Assembly (NCBI GenBank): GCA_964640945.1
Contig: CAZXIV010000019.1
Location: 1 to 24,958, forward strand
Origin: JAGOUB01 sp964640945
GTDB lineage: Bacteria > Patescibacteriota > Gracilibacteria > Peribacterales > Peribacteraceae
Reading direction: 5' to 3'
DNA: 24,958 bases
Below the pieces are notes generated by a model, which was given only the letters and a program-made list of their open reading frames with translations, did not search any database and was not told where the DNA came from. Each line of letters begins with the position of its first letter. Position 1 is the stretch's first letter. Of the stretch, positions 1-7,376 are shown one piece after another. A program made the translations under genes and the position numbers.

Positions 1-68
1 GTACTCTCATCTCACTGCAAACGCCTGGGTGTTCGGATTCCAACTTGAATACGGGTGACTGGACTGGA

Positions 69-96
69 TTGACAAATATGTATATTATAATAAAAT
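69..96 (+). promoter_or_regulatory. Sigma-70-type promoter for the 176-637 gene
   Basis: TTGACA at 69-74 is followed after 16 nt by TAAAAT at 91-96, in a very AT-rich stretch. Transcription would start near 103 and give a leader of about 73 nt. An overlapping TATAAT lies only 11 nt from the -35 box, which is too close to use with it. Confidence 0.6.
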
Positions 97-125
97 AAAT
101 AAGCAGAACGAACTGCAAGCTATCG

Positions 126-168
126 ACGGTTGGGCTTCATTCAACCGTTACCTGTTCTTTCCAGGAGA
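126..168 (+). promoter_or_regulatory. Leader hairpin and Shine-Dalgarno of the 176-637 gene
   Basis: ACGGTTG (126-132) can pair with CAACCGT (142-148) across a 9-nt loop in the mRNA leader. AGGAGA (163-168) then sits 7 nt before the ATG at 176. The hairpin does not cover the ribosome site. This clear Shine-Dalgarno differs from most genes in the window, which have none. Confidence 0.5.
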
Positions 169-175
169 TTCGGCG

Positions 176-637
176 ATGAGCGACAAGATCCAGATCAAGC
201 TTACTGTGCGCCAGGTGCGCGACGGGTTGAAGTACAACGGTGATATAGAGTTCGATGGCACCCGCTTCTTCTACTCCCTCGACTTCACCACCCACGTCGA
301 ACTGATGGGCGAGTTGTTGAAGCCCGAGGAGAGCGATAGCGCCATCAAGCGTCTCTGCAAGCTCACCCTGAAGAAGCTGGACGATGCGCCAGACACGATC
401 ACGCTCCCGGAGAATATCTGGCAACTGTTCGTGTATATCCTAATGCCGACGGCCGTGGACTTCTACTATCAAGAGCAGACCCGTGACTTCAATAACGGAT
501 TGGGGAGGATGCTGCATGGCAATGGCCTACTGGCCGCCAGCCTCCCCGGTGTGACCGCGTCCATCAGTTTCGAAACCAGCTGTCAGATCGAGCGCAACCC
601 AGCGCTAGTCGAATTCCTAAGTCAGCACGCCGCCTGA
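176..637 (+). CDS. Hypothetical protein, 153 aa
   Basis: I do not recognise this protein. The ATG at 176 has a good Shine-Dalgarno (AGGAGA, 7 nt spacing), a consensus-like promoter upstream and an intrinsic terminator just after the stop, so the unit looks like a complete monocistronic gene. The product is soluble and slightly acidic, with no signal peptide and no membrane segment. The N-terminal half is rich in charged residues and contains a KLTLKKLDD stretch. The middle is more hydrophobic and aromatic (IWQLFVYILMP, then FYYQEQ). There are only two cysteines and no recognisable catalytic motif. It lies in the accessory region left of tRNA-Pro and could belong to the same acquired segment. 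That link is only positional. Confidence 0.75.
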   Translation: MSDKIQIKLTVRQVRDGLKYNGDIEFDGTRFFYSLDFTTHVELMGELLKPEESDSAIKRLCKLTLKKLDDAPDTITLPENIWQLFVYILMPTAVDFYYQEQTRDFNNGLGRMLHGNGLLAASLPGVTASISFETSCQIERNPALVEFLSQHAA

Positions 638-666
638 CATATCGTGGGCTCCCCATTAAGAGCAAA

Positions 667-695
667 CCCGCTGCATGGATGTAGCGGGATTTCTT
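667..695 (+). terminator. Intrinsic terminator after the 176-637 gene
   Basis: CCCGCTGCA (667-675) pairs with TGTAGCGGG (680-688), a 9-bp stem with one G-T wobble and a TGGA loop. A moderately T-rich tail (ATTTCTTGT) follows. The hairpin begins about 30 nt after the stop codon. Confidence 0.75.
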
Positions 696-1333
696 GTGTA
701 TGTGTTTTTACCACTGTCTATGAATGGCTAGCAAAGCCAAAATCTATGACTATCCGCATCAAAAGAGGACGCTCGTCGGTATTCCCCACGATCAAAAACC
801 ATGATGTTCATACTGTGCATTGAAGGGTTCTTCCTCCACCCATTGGCCCGTTCAAACCGGACATCACAAGTGTCCGTACAGCTATGAGATCACCGCCGCT
901 GGCAGGATGATTGTGGCGGGAGAATTTTGGTACTGCTGAACAGTTCTTACTAAGGCGAGAAGAGCTTCGGGCGCTTTTACGTCCTTAAAACGACGTGATC
1001 CCCTACCGGAAATCCAATAAACACGATGATGAAGGGTAACAAAGTGCCTCCTCTTCCGCCTCACGGAATTCTTCGCGGGGTGGCAAAGAGGGCGATATTC
1101 TCCCAGAATCGCGATGGCCGGCAATTGAGTAGCCTACTCGAACGCATCAGGAATCACCACAGGGAACATGGTCATTGGGCAAACGGTACGCTGAGGTCAT
1201 TCGTTTGTTTGATCCGTCATTCGAGTACGGGAGGCAATATGAATGCGGAATGGCAGAGAGAAACGAGTTTCGTACAGTCTGCACAAGAGCCCTGCTGTAT
1301 CTCGAACGAGGTTTAAAAGATCAGATCATCAGC
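696..1333. other. Intergenic stretch with no supportable gene
   Basis: About 640 bp without a convincing gene. Short open frames exist on both strands, for example 1175-1318 on plus, which has a plausible-looking composition. None has a ribosome site, a promoter or a recognisable domain. One reading around 1120-1320 looks like a protein fragment that changes frame near 1170, so decayed coding sequence is possible but unproven. Confidence 0.4.
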
Positions 1334-2872
1334 TTAGACAAACTTCTCTCTCGTAAGAGCGTTGAGATATTGTCTAACTTCTGTCTCTGTCCTGAATTCT
1401 ACGCTTTCTTTCCGTCCCTCTTTTCCATCTGCCATTATTCTTGTGACAGTAATATGAATACCACGACGAGGCCTTAGATGAGGACCAACTTTTTGCAATA
1501 TTTGCTGAATGGCTGAATCAAAAGGACCCTCGACTTCAGCGACGGTATCACCTTTCGTTCTCGAATCGGCAGCATAAACACGAACTTTCACGCATAAGGT
1601 TGCCACTTCTTTGGATCTCAAATTGTTATCTCGTTCGGCAATGAGATGAATTGCCAGTTGATACAAGGGTTCTTCTGGGTCACCAAGATTCACACCACCC
1701 AGATAATGACCGTAGCTTGTGATTTGTCTCATATGATCAGGTGAAGTACCATGGCCTGAAATTTTCCTTACAATTTTCTCACCGCCTTTCACCGCCTTAC
1801 GTACGTTAAATTCATCTTCCGCTATAGCTCCATTCGCAAGTGCCCATTCATAAGCCGCCAAAGATGATTTTGGAGAACTGAATTGAATAGTATGTTCTCC
1901 AATATTAAGAGTCGTATTGGTCGCGCCCTGCGGTAATGAGCGAGACAGCCTAACAGGCAGACCTTCTGATTGTATTTTCTTCAGGGCTATCCACCCTTTT
2001 TCATCCATGCTTTTCATTGTACGTGTGGCATCACCAATGGCTGCTTTTAGCTTGGTAATGCCTTCGTCTGACCATTCGTAGACATTATCATAATTACCAA
2101 AGCTAATTTCCTGAGAAGCTGGATCAACACCCCAGAAAGAAAGATTTTTTGGAAGTGTCTGCTGAGAGCCACCACCTTGGGATGCATCTGAAAATTCTTC
2201 CTCAAGTTGCCTCACTAGTGCCTGCACTATTGGTAGCAATCGCTTTTTGTTTGTAGAAATTGCAACTTCTTTGGTTAGAACGCTTTTTATCCATTCAACA
2301 TCGGGCTTACTCTGATAAGGCTTTGGCATCTTCTTGTAATGTCGTATGTCGACAGGAAGATTATAATCCGTTGCAACTTCCGTAATGCAAATGACCTGCC
2401 CACCTGCTACTAAGTTCATGGAACCATCGGATTCCGTGGCAACGTGTGCTTGCAAAGTAGACTTAAATTCCTCAGCTAATTGTTCATATATTGCTATATG
2501 CCCTTGGAGTAATTCCATTCTCCGCGCAAATTCATTCTCTGCTACTTGCTGCGGCGTCATACTTGCTGCGACACGTTGTTCTTCAACATACGTACCGGTA
2601 ATACTTTCTATTAAAGAACGTATTCTCGTGACTTCATTTGCCACATTGTCTCCGCATGGTATTTCCACAGCTCCATTGCTAGGAATTCCGTAAGCTTCCA
2701 AGTTTTCCGTATCATCAACCTTATCATTCTTAATGATTATTTTGCCTTTGGCTGGGAGAACCGATGCGCCCCTCAAAAACATCTGCAAATCAGCATCTTG
2801 CATTGCTACAGTTTCATCAATCGGAAGAAATTCTCCTGAACCTGAGTTATTGGAATGCAGCGAATTAGTCAT
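1334..2872 (-). CDS. Hypothetical protein, 512 aa, in an AT-richer segment
   Basis: I do not recognise a family. The ATG at 2872 lies 25 nt after the -10 box of a perfect consensus promoter (TTGACA, 17 nt, TATAAT), which supports this start. No Shine-Dalgarno is visible. The product is soluble, with no signal peptide or membrane helix. Residues 1-20 are Ser/Asn-rich and probably disordered. Residues 80-140 are charged, helical and possibly coiled-coil. A Gly/Ser/Gln-rich linker lies near residue 230. The last 100 residues are very charged, with an RPRRG motif followed by short beta-like segments. Base composition is clearly AT-richer than the core genes, which suggests lateral acquisition. 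The position between a recombinase remnant at tRNA-Pro and another orphan gene fits cargo of an integrated element. Function unknown. Confidence 0.8.
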   Translation of the reverse strand: MTNSLHSNNSGSGEFLPIDETVAMQDADLQMFLRGASVLPAKGKIIIKNDKVDDTENLEAYGIPSNGAVEIPCGDNVANEVTRIRSLIESITGTYVEEQRVAASMTPQQVAENEFARRMELLQGHIAIYEQLAEEFKSTLQAHVATESDGSMNLVAGGQVICITEVATDYNLPVDIRHYKKMPKPYQSKPDVEWIKSVLTKEVAISTNKKRLLPIVQALVRQLEEEFSDASQGGGSQQTLPKNLSFWGVDPASQEISFGNYDNVYEWSDEGITKLKAAIGDATRTMKSMDEKGWIALKKIQSEGLPVRLSRSLPQGATNTTLNIGEHTIQFSSPKSSLAAYEWALANGAIAEDEFNVRKAVKGGEKIVRKISGHGTSPDHMRQITSYGHYLGGVNLGDPEEPLYQLAIHLIAERDNNLRSKEVATLCVKVRVYAADSRTKGDTVAEVEGPFDSAIQQILQKVGPHLRPRRGIHITVTRIMADGKEGRKESVEFRTETEVRQYLNALTREKFV

Positions 2873-2892
2873 GTTTTTGACAGGAAGCTATA

Positions 2893-2926
2893 TTGACATT
2901 ATAATTCATATTAACTATTATGTCAA
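2893..2926 (-). promoter_or_regulatory. Perfect consensus promoter, nearly symmetric and potentially divergent
   Basis: On the minus strand, TTGACA (2926-2921), a 17-nt spacer and TATAAT (2903-2898) match the sigma-70 consensus exactly and drive the 1334-2872 gene. The same DNA read on plus gives TTGACA (2893-2898), 17 nt and TATTAT (2916-2921), a 5/6 match. The two promoters are superimposed because the region is an imperfect inverted repeat with 13-nt arms. Confidence 0.8.
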
Positions 2927-2976
2927 ATGTGCGGTCCCTAGGATTGCACTTCGATCCTTTACATGTTGCACAAAAA

Positions 2977-3028
2977 CCTTCTCCCTTTTTAGGTTCTTTC
3001 CTAATGAGAGCATCTATAAGGGAGAAGG
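2977..3028 (-). terminator. Inverted repeat, possible minus-strand terminator
   Basis: CCTTCTCCCTT (2977-2987) is perfectly complementary to AAGGGAGAAGG (3018-3028) across 30 nt. On the minus strand the hairpin is followed by TTTTTG, like an intrinsic terminator. No minus-strand gene is visible just upstream. It may insulate the promoter at 2893-2926 or mark an old junction. The AT-rich to GC-rich change also falls here. Confidence 0.4.
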
Positions 3029-3061
3029 CATACCGCCAAGCTCCACACCCAACAGGAGGTC

Positions 3062-3397
3062 GTGGACTCCGCGCTCGCCTACATGAAGGCGAAGGCGGCG
3101 GAAGGGAAACCATACCTGACGGGCACCGTGTCCGCCGTGGGCACGGTGGTCTACGCCTGGCCTGAAGGGCCGGGCAAGTCCGGCGGTGGCACCGAGCCCA
3201 GTCTCACCTTTACGGGTGAGGTCAGCGTCTTATACAACGCCGACACCAGCGACGAGTTGGTGGAGGCGATGCTGGACGAGTTCGCCGCCCACTTGGGTGG
3301 CATCCTCGGACAGTCCCGCGTGTACGTCGCTTACCGCGACAAGACGTGGGTGTTACAGAAAGAAAAGACGGAAACGCCGACCGGCGAGACCGTCTAG
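3062..3397 (+). CDS. Hypothetical protein, 111 aa, probably 5'-truncated
   Basis: I do not recognise the family. The GTG at 3062 is the first usable start, but the AGGAGG before it ends only 2 nt away, too close for normal initiation. The frame stays open back to 3020 and reads like continuing protein (HTQQEVVDSALAYM). The next in-frame ATG is at 3083. I therefore think this is the 3' part of a longer gene that lost its 5' end at the composition boundary near 3020-3030. The product is a small acidic alpha/beta-looking protein. It has a Gly-rich segment around residues 38-48, a beta-like stretch (LTFTGEVSVLY) and an amphipathic helix around residues 65-80. There are no cysteines and no membrane segment. 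A strong terminator follows the stop codon. Confidence 0.55.
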   Translation: MDSALAYMKAKAAEGKPYLTGTVSAVGTVVYAWPEGPGKSGGGTEPSLTFTGEVSVLYNADTSDELVEAMLDEFAAHLGGILGQSRVYVAYRDKTWVLQKEKTETPTGETV

Positions 3398-3408
3398 TGC
3401 AACATTTC

Positions 3409-3446
3409 GCCCTCGCCTTCCCTTCGGGGAGGGCGGGGGCACTTTT
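3409..3446 (+). terminator. Strong intrinsic terminator with TTCG tetraloop
   Basis: A 14-bp stem (3409-3422 with 3427-3440, two T-G wobbles) is closed by a TTCG loop (3423-3426) and followed by ACTTTTAC. It lies 12 nt after the stop of the 3062-3397 gene. Confidence 0.85.
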
Positions 3447-3542
3447 ACTGTGTCTCGCATTTACACAATGTGGCCTTAGCTGTGCTGTTATGCCAACAGG
3501 CAGAAAATCAAACGGGCGCAGGGGTCTTGATCGGCAAGCAGC

Positions 3543-4059
3543 ATCTACTGCCGCGAGAGTGATGATCGCGATGAGCGCCAGAAGAACAGATTACCCACTT
3601 GCAGGCGCTGATGGTTGTGACGGAATGGGAGCGGTATAAGCCAGATCGGGCGCAGATGAATACAAAGAGCAAACAGCTCCTCACACTCAAAGCTAACAAC
3701 AAGAAGGCTACAGAGGACGCAGAAGAAACGATCAATCGGATGAAATATGGGTCACAGATGGCGACAAAGAGAAATTGAGGTGCAGGAGTGCGTGTTGAAG
3801 CGTTTGCATGAGGATTGCAAAAATCTGAACAAGCAGATCACAAACTCGATAAGGACAGCATCGAGCGGTACGACGATCTCGATGCGTTCCTCGAACTCGC
3901 AAAGAATACCTTCTGTTGGTGAAAAAAGGCGACTCCCGAGCAAAAACGCCAAATGGCAGATATTCCGATTTCGAACGTGGTCATTGATGGCAAACAAGTG
4001 GCTTCCGTAAGCCTTGTGGAACCATTCGAAGAATATGCAAATGGCGATGAAACCTTAGA
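3543..4059 (+). pseudogene. Decayed large serine recombinase (internal deletion, frameshifts, in-frame stop)
   Basis: Fragments of a site-specific serine recombinase run in order. At 3543-3581 the reading IYCRESDDRDERQ matches the N-terminal strand of the resolvase domain, with the nucleophilic Ser in the CRES context. From 3575 the frame changes and goes straight to a C-terminal coiled-coil-like part (EEQITHLQALM onward), so the rest of the catalytic domain and the middle of the protein are missing. A frameshift near 3770 leads to ECVLKRLHEDCKNLNKQ and another near 3834 to DDLDAFLELAKNTFCW. An in-frame TGA stands at 3920-3922. The C-terminal motif PEQKRQMADIPISNVVIDGK and the PFEEY tail follow, ending at the tRNA-Pro 3' end. 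In the families I know, the C-terminus typically shows an A-x-PE-x-KR helix and then a strand with DGK. Family assignment is by recognition only. Confidence 0.7.
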
Positions 4060-4135
4060 TGGTCGGGACGAAAGGACTCGAACCTTCGACCTCACGGTCC
4101 CGAACCGTGCGCTCTACCAACTGAGCTACGTCCCG
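4060..4135 (-). tRNA. tRNA-Pro (anticodon CGG)
   Basis: On the minus strand the acceptor arm CGGGACG pairs with CGTCCCG. The D-arm GAGC pairs, the anticodon stem CACGG/CCGTG encloses TTCGGGA (anticodon CGG at 4102-4100), and the T-arm encloses TTCGAGT. Discriminator A and a genomically encoded CCA complete the gene. The 3' end touches the recombinase remnant and the 5' end lies in the 97-bp tandem repeat, so both flanks are rearranged. Confidence 0.95.
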
Positions 4136-4410
4136 ACTTTGGTACTACTATTGAATGAATGATCAGAGNNNNNNNNNNNNNNNNNNNNNNNNNNNNNNNN
4201 NNNNNNNNNNNNNNNNNNNNNNNNNNNNNNNNNNNNNNNNNNNNNNNNNNNNNNNNNNNNNNNNNNNNCGCAGTGCGCTTTTATGATGTGCGCTGATGCT
4301 AGAGCATCAGCGGCCAACTGAGCTACGTCCCGACTTTGGTACTACTATTGAATGAATGATCAGAGCGCAGTGCGCTTTTATGATGTGCGCTGATGCTAGA
4401 GCATCAGCGG
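4117..4410. repeat. 97-bp tandem repeat containing the tRNA-Pro 5' end, collapsed at the scaffold gap
   Basis: The unit begins with CCAACTGAGC, covers the first 19 nt of tRNA-Pro and its 5' flank, and ends with a perfect hairpin (CGCTGATGCT/AGCATCAGCG). One unit is 4117-4168 plus 4269-4313 (52 + 45 = 97 nt), interrupted only by the Ns. The second is 4314-4410, complete and identical. A third copy of CCAACTGAGC (4411-4420) continues into different sequence. The real copy number is at least two and may be higher, hidden in the gap. Confidence 0.85.
4169..4268. other. Assembly gap of exactly 100 Ns
   Basis: One hundred Ns, the usual placeholder for a gap of unknown length. The bases on either side join perfectly as one repeat unit if the Ns are removed, as shown by the uninterrupted copy at 4314-4410. 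Confidence 0.95.
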
Positions 4411-5008
4411 CCAACTGAGCGAGGTCCTGACAGACCTTTATAAGAATGATGAGCAGCTTTCCGCCAACTTCCATGCAATCGGCGATGCCAAGTGACCGTC
4501 AGAAGACGCGGGAGATTCTACTGTCACCCCCGGCCGAACGCACGCGCGGATTTTTCAGCTTCGGCGGCGGCCGCAAAACCGAAGCGTCGCTGTAACGTTT
4601 TGGCCGGCCAATCGTTTACTAAAGTCCACAACACGCCTCAGGAAGGGGGCTTTTACGGAGAGTGCCTCACGTAAAACGACTCAAATAAACGAATATGGCC
4701 GGTATTTGCCGGTCAGCAAACCACTCGGTATTTGATGTTTTCGGTCACCTAATTATTATTTATGCCACTTTTATAGGATTAGTACATGACCTCTGACTGT
4801 CTACTGTCGGATAATTGAATACATTTTGTATACATAGTGACCCCAAGGAGGAATAGAACCTCCGTTCGAATGGGGGGATTTTTCGAGCCCTGAATCCCCT
4901 ATGTAAAGTTTCCTTATAATAATCTAGCTCTGCGTCAAATAGATATTATATAACATTATTATAATTAGGATACTCCCGGGCTCCAGGGCATCTGCCTACG
5001 ATGAAAGC
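4411..5008. other. Intergenic and degraded sequence
   Basis: No complete gene. 4402-4494 reads as a short protein tail (SEVLTDLYKNDEQLSANFH, then a stop), probably the 3' end of a broken gene now fused to the repeat. From about 4680 to 4970 the DNA is AT-rich with small inverted repeats, for example ATACA/TGTAT near 4820. A segment at 4838-4875 folds like the T-arm and acceptor strand of a tRNA but lacks a matching 5' half. No promoter or terminator is convincing. Confidence 0.4.
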
Positions 5009-5116
5009 GTGAAGTTTACCTCACGTCCCGCTTCGCTGCCGCTCGTGCTGATGCACGTGGTACTCATCGCCTTTCTGTCCCTCAGTATGGTGATGAGCTT
5101 GCCCACCCTCCGCTAA
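5009..5116 (+). CDS. Possible small membrane peptide, 35 aa
   Basis: A GTG-initiated frame of 35 codons ends at TAA (5114-5116). It encodes one strongly hydrophobic segment (LPLVLMHVVLIAFLSLSMVM), long enough to cross a membrane, after a short Ser/Arg-containing N-terminus. The frame stays open further upstream, to about 4958, without a better start. No Shine-Dalgarno is present. It could equally be the tail of a decayed gene or chance. Confidence 0.25.
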   Translation: MKFTSRPASLPLVLMHVVLIAFLSLSMVMSLPTLR

Positions 5117-5272
5117 GGCGGGTGAACGTCAGCAGGCCCCGTCCAGACCGGACGGATCATCGTTCGTGACTCCCCTGCCAGCCCTCCCCGGGCGTCAGGT
5201 CATCCCCCCTGGTAGCCCAGGTGGAAAGAGCGCGAAAGACCCTCGTCGCCCCGCGGCGGCTGGGTGCCACGC

Positions 5273-7216
5273 TCACCAGAGCCGGCCACGTTTGCGCGCG
5301 TCCAGACCGGAGCGAACCGTGACCGACTGGGCCATGATGGCCGAGAGCGACTGCCGACAGAGGGGTCGCAGGCCGTATTCGTTGTGCGTCTCCTCCATCC
5401 AACAGATGGTGCTGTAGTCCTCAACACTGTCGCCGAGGAGAATAAAATGAGAGTTCCGCTCGAGGGCGGTACCGTATGCGCGAAAGACCGCTTGAATGTC
5501 TTTAGTTGGCAGAGGCGGCAGTGAGGCGTCGAATTGAGCGAGCGAGAGCCAGCGCCGAAGCACTTCCAGATCGTTTAACTTCGACCACGCAAAGGCCTGG
5601 GCCAAATCGGCCGCAGCCGCCTGGCGGTTGCCGGCTTTTTCCTCAATGGCCGCGCGCAGCGAATAGGCACGGGCGTCCTGGGAGTTCTCGGCGAGGTAGG
5701 CGGCGATAGCGACGCGGGCCGCGGGCACTTGGTCCTGACGGAGGGCGATGGCGGCTTGGCCCAGGCGTAGATCGCGCGTAAACCAGCTGCCGGCGCTCGC
5801 CTCGTACCAGCGCTGGGCGGTGACAAAATCGGCCCGGGCTTCGGCTTTGCGACCGAGTGACGACGTGACCAGGTAAGACGCTTCGCGAACGGCGAGGCAG
5901 GTGAGGAGGAGAACAATGATGAGCTCGAGGGCGTTTTGGGCGGTGCCAAGCCGGCGCGGCGCCTTCTTAGGCGTCATCGGCGCGCCGAGCAGGCCGAGGA
6001 GGAGCCAGAAGGGCAAGGCGATGCCGACGAATTGGAGGTTATAGTCGATAAGGACATGGGCGAGCACACCCGCGATGCCGATCGCGGCGAACACCGACCA
6101 GTCGAGTTCGCGGCTGGTGCCCAGGCGGCGCCCGGCCGCGACTAGGCTTAAGAGGATCATGAGCGACCAGAGGACGGCCGACGGCCAGCCGCGCTCCATC
6201 GCCAGCTTCAGCCAAGCGTTATGGGCATGGTCGGAGGTGGCGTAGACATCCTGCTGCAGCCGAGGCTGGAGGAAGCGGAAACTGTAGGGACCGTGGCCGA
6301 AGAAGGGACGCTCGGCGGCGAGCTGCCACGATTGCGCCCAGAAGTCGACACGCTCATCAATGGAGGATGTGCCCTCGTCGGCGGTGAAGGTCACCTTGGC
6401 GCCCAGGTTTTGGACCGGGTAGGAAAGGCTGCGTAATCCGTTGCCCAAGAAGAAGGTTGCAACGGCAATGGCCGCCACGAGACCAGCGGTAATGAGCGTC
6501 GGACGGATCATGACCTCGCGGCGCTTCTTCGGAGTGAGCCAATAGACGATGCCAGCCAGGAGCGCGAGCTGCCCCAGCCCGGCCAGCCAGCCGCCCCGCG
6601 AGTAGCTCAAGAGCATTGAGCCTACAATGCAGCCGCAAAGTACGGACCAAATGGCGCGGGCGCGCCCCTCGGTAAGCCAGGCCTTGCAGGCCAAGAGCGG
6701 CCAGGCGAGTAATACGAGTTCAGCCCAAGCATTCGGCCAAAAGTCGGTGTGGTAGCGCGGATCAAAGAAGGTGCCGACAAAACGTCCCACCGGCTGGAAC
6801 ATGTAGATGACCAAACCGATGAGGCCGGCCAGAAGAACAGCGTAGACCAAGACATCCACAATGCGGATGGCGAGGGCTTCGCGCGGAGCCTTGGCGAGGC
6901 GCAGGAGCTGGAGCCAAATCAGCGCCAAGCTGACATCGCGAATCACTTCATCAAGACCGTAGTTACGCGTCTCCGATAGCAAAAAGCTCACAACCGTCCA
7001 AATGATGAAGAGTCCGGCGACCAGCGACGCCGGCCAAGCCGCCGGTGGGACCGCATTTTTTTTCGTGTTCAACCACAGCACCATCGCCCCGACGAGTGCT
7101 AGCAAAGGCAGTAGCCACGTGACTTCCAAGCCCTTGCCGCCCTTCCACAACACCGCCACACCAATGGCAATCACCAGGAGCTGTTCAAAGACGGTTCGGA
7201 GGGAGAGTTTGAGCAC
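5273..7216 (-). CDS. O-antigen ligase/polymerase-like membrane protein with a TPR-like C-terminus
   Basis: A 647-aa protein with about ten or more membrane helices in residues 1-420. It matches the O-antigen ligase/Wzy_C (WaaL-like) superfamily, whose members join lipid-carried glycans to an acceptor or polymerise them at the outer face of the membrane. SRGGW at residues 206-210 and DHAHN at 329-333 in the large periplasm-facing loop are the signature Arg and His motifs of this family. A further helix near residue 430 is followed by a soluble, Ala-rich helical region (about 456-560) that looks like TPR repeats, common in the longer members. The start is GTG. No Shine-Dalgarno is seen. The next gene upstream on the same strand, AlkD-like, is 160 bp away, so co-transcription is uncertain. 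The real substrate cannot be told from sequence. Confidence 0.85.
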   Translation of the reverse strand: MLKLSLRTVFEQLLVIAIGVAVLWKGGKGLEVTWLLPLLALVGAMVLWLNTKKNAVPPAAWPASLVAGLFIIWTVVSFLLSETRNYGLDEVIRDVSLALIWLQLLRLAKAPREALAIRIVDVLVYAVLLAGLIGLVIYMFQPVGRFVGTFFDPRYHTDFWPNAWAELVLLAWPLLACKAWLTEGRARAIWSVLCGCIVGSMLLSYSRGGWLAGLGQLALLAGIVYWLTPKKRREVMIRPTLITAGLVAAIAVATFFLGNGLRSLSYPVQNLGAKVTFTADEGTSSIDERVDFWAQSWQLAAERPFFGHGPYSFRFLQPRLQQDVYATSDHAHNAWLKLAMERGWPSAVLWSLMILLSLVAAGRRLGTSRELDWSVFAAIGIAGVLAHVLIDYNLQFVGIALPFWLLLGLLGAPMTPKKAPRRLGTAQNALELIIVLLLTCLAVREASYLVTSSLGRKAEARADFVTAQRWYEASAGSWFTRDLRLGQAAIALRQDQVPAARVAIAAYLAENSQDARAYSLRAAIEEKAGNRQAAAADLAQAFAWSKLNDLEVLRRWLSLAQFDASLPPLPTKDIQAVFRAYGTALERNSHFILLGDSVEDYSTICWMEETHNEYGLRPLCRQSLSAIMAQSVTVRSGLDARKRGRLW

Positions 7217-7376
7217 CTTCTAAGTATGCCTGAGTTCCTCGACAGGCTTCAATAGCTGTTTTACGCGGTACTTACCGGACCTTGGCCCGCGAGCCCGCAG
7301 CCTGACTTTGGTCAGACCCGCAACCCCGATCATCAGGACTGAAGCAGGCCACCCGGCTGCCTCTTTCTCTAAGCGC

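Noticed and set aside
1026..1477. Two overlapping plus-strand open frames of about 100 codons
   Set aside because: No start signals or domain match, and the 3' part overlaps the end of the well-supported 1334-2872 gene.
3509..3740. A retained intact recombinase using recoded TGA
   Set aside because: Apparently intact genes in the window end with TGA, and the fragment also has frameshifts and a large internal deletion, so decay is the simpler reading.
4838..4912. tRNA-like segment (GGAGG TTCTATT CCTCC followed by TTGGGGTC on minus)
   Set aside because: The T-arm resemblance is good, but no complementary 5' acceptor strand or anticodon arm is present. At best a tRNA fragment.
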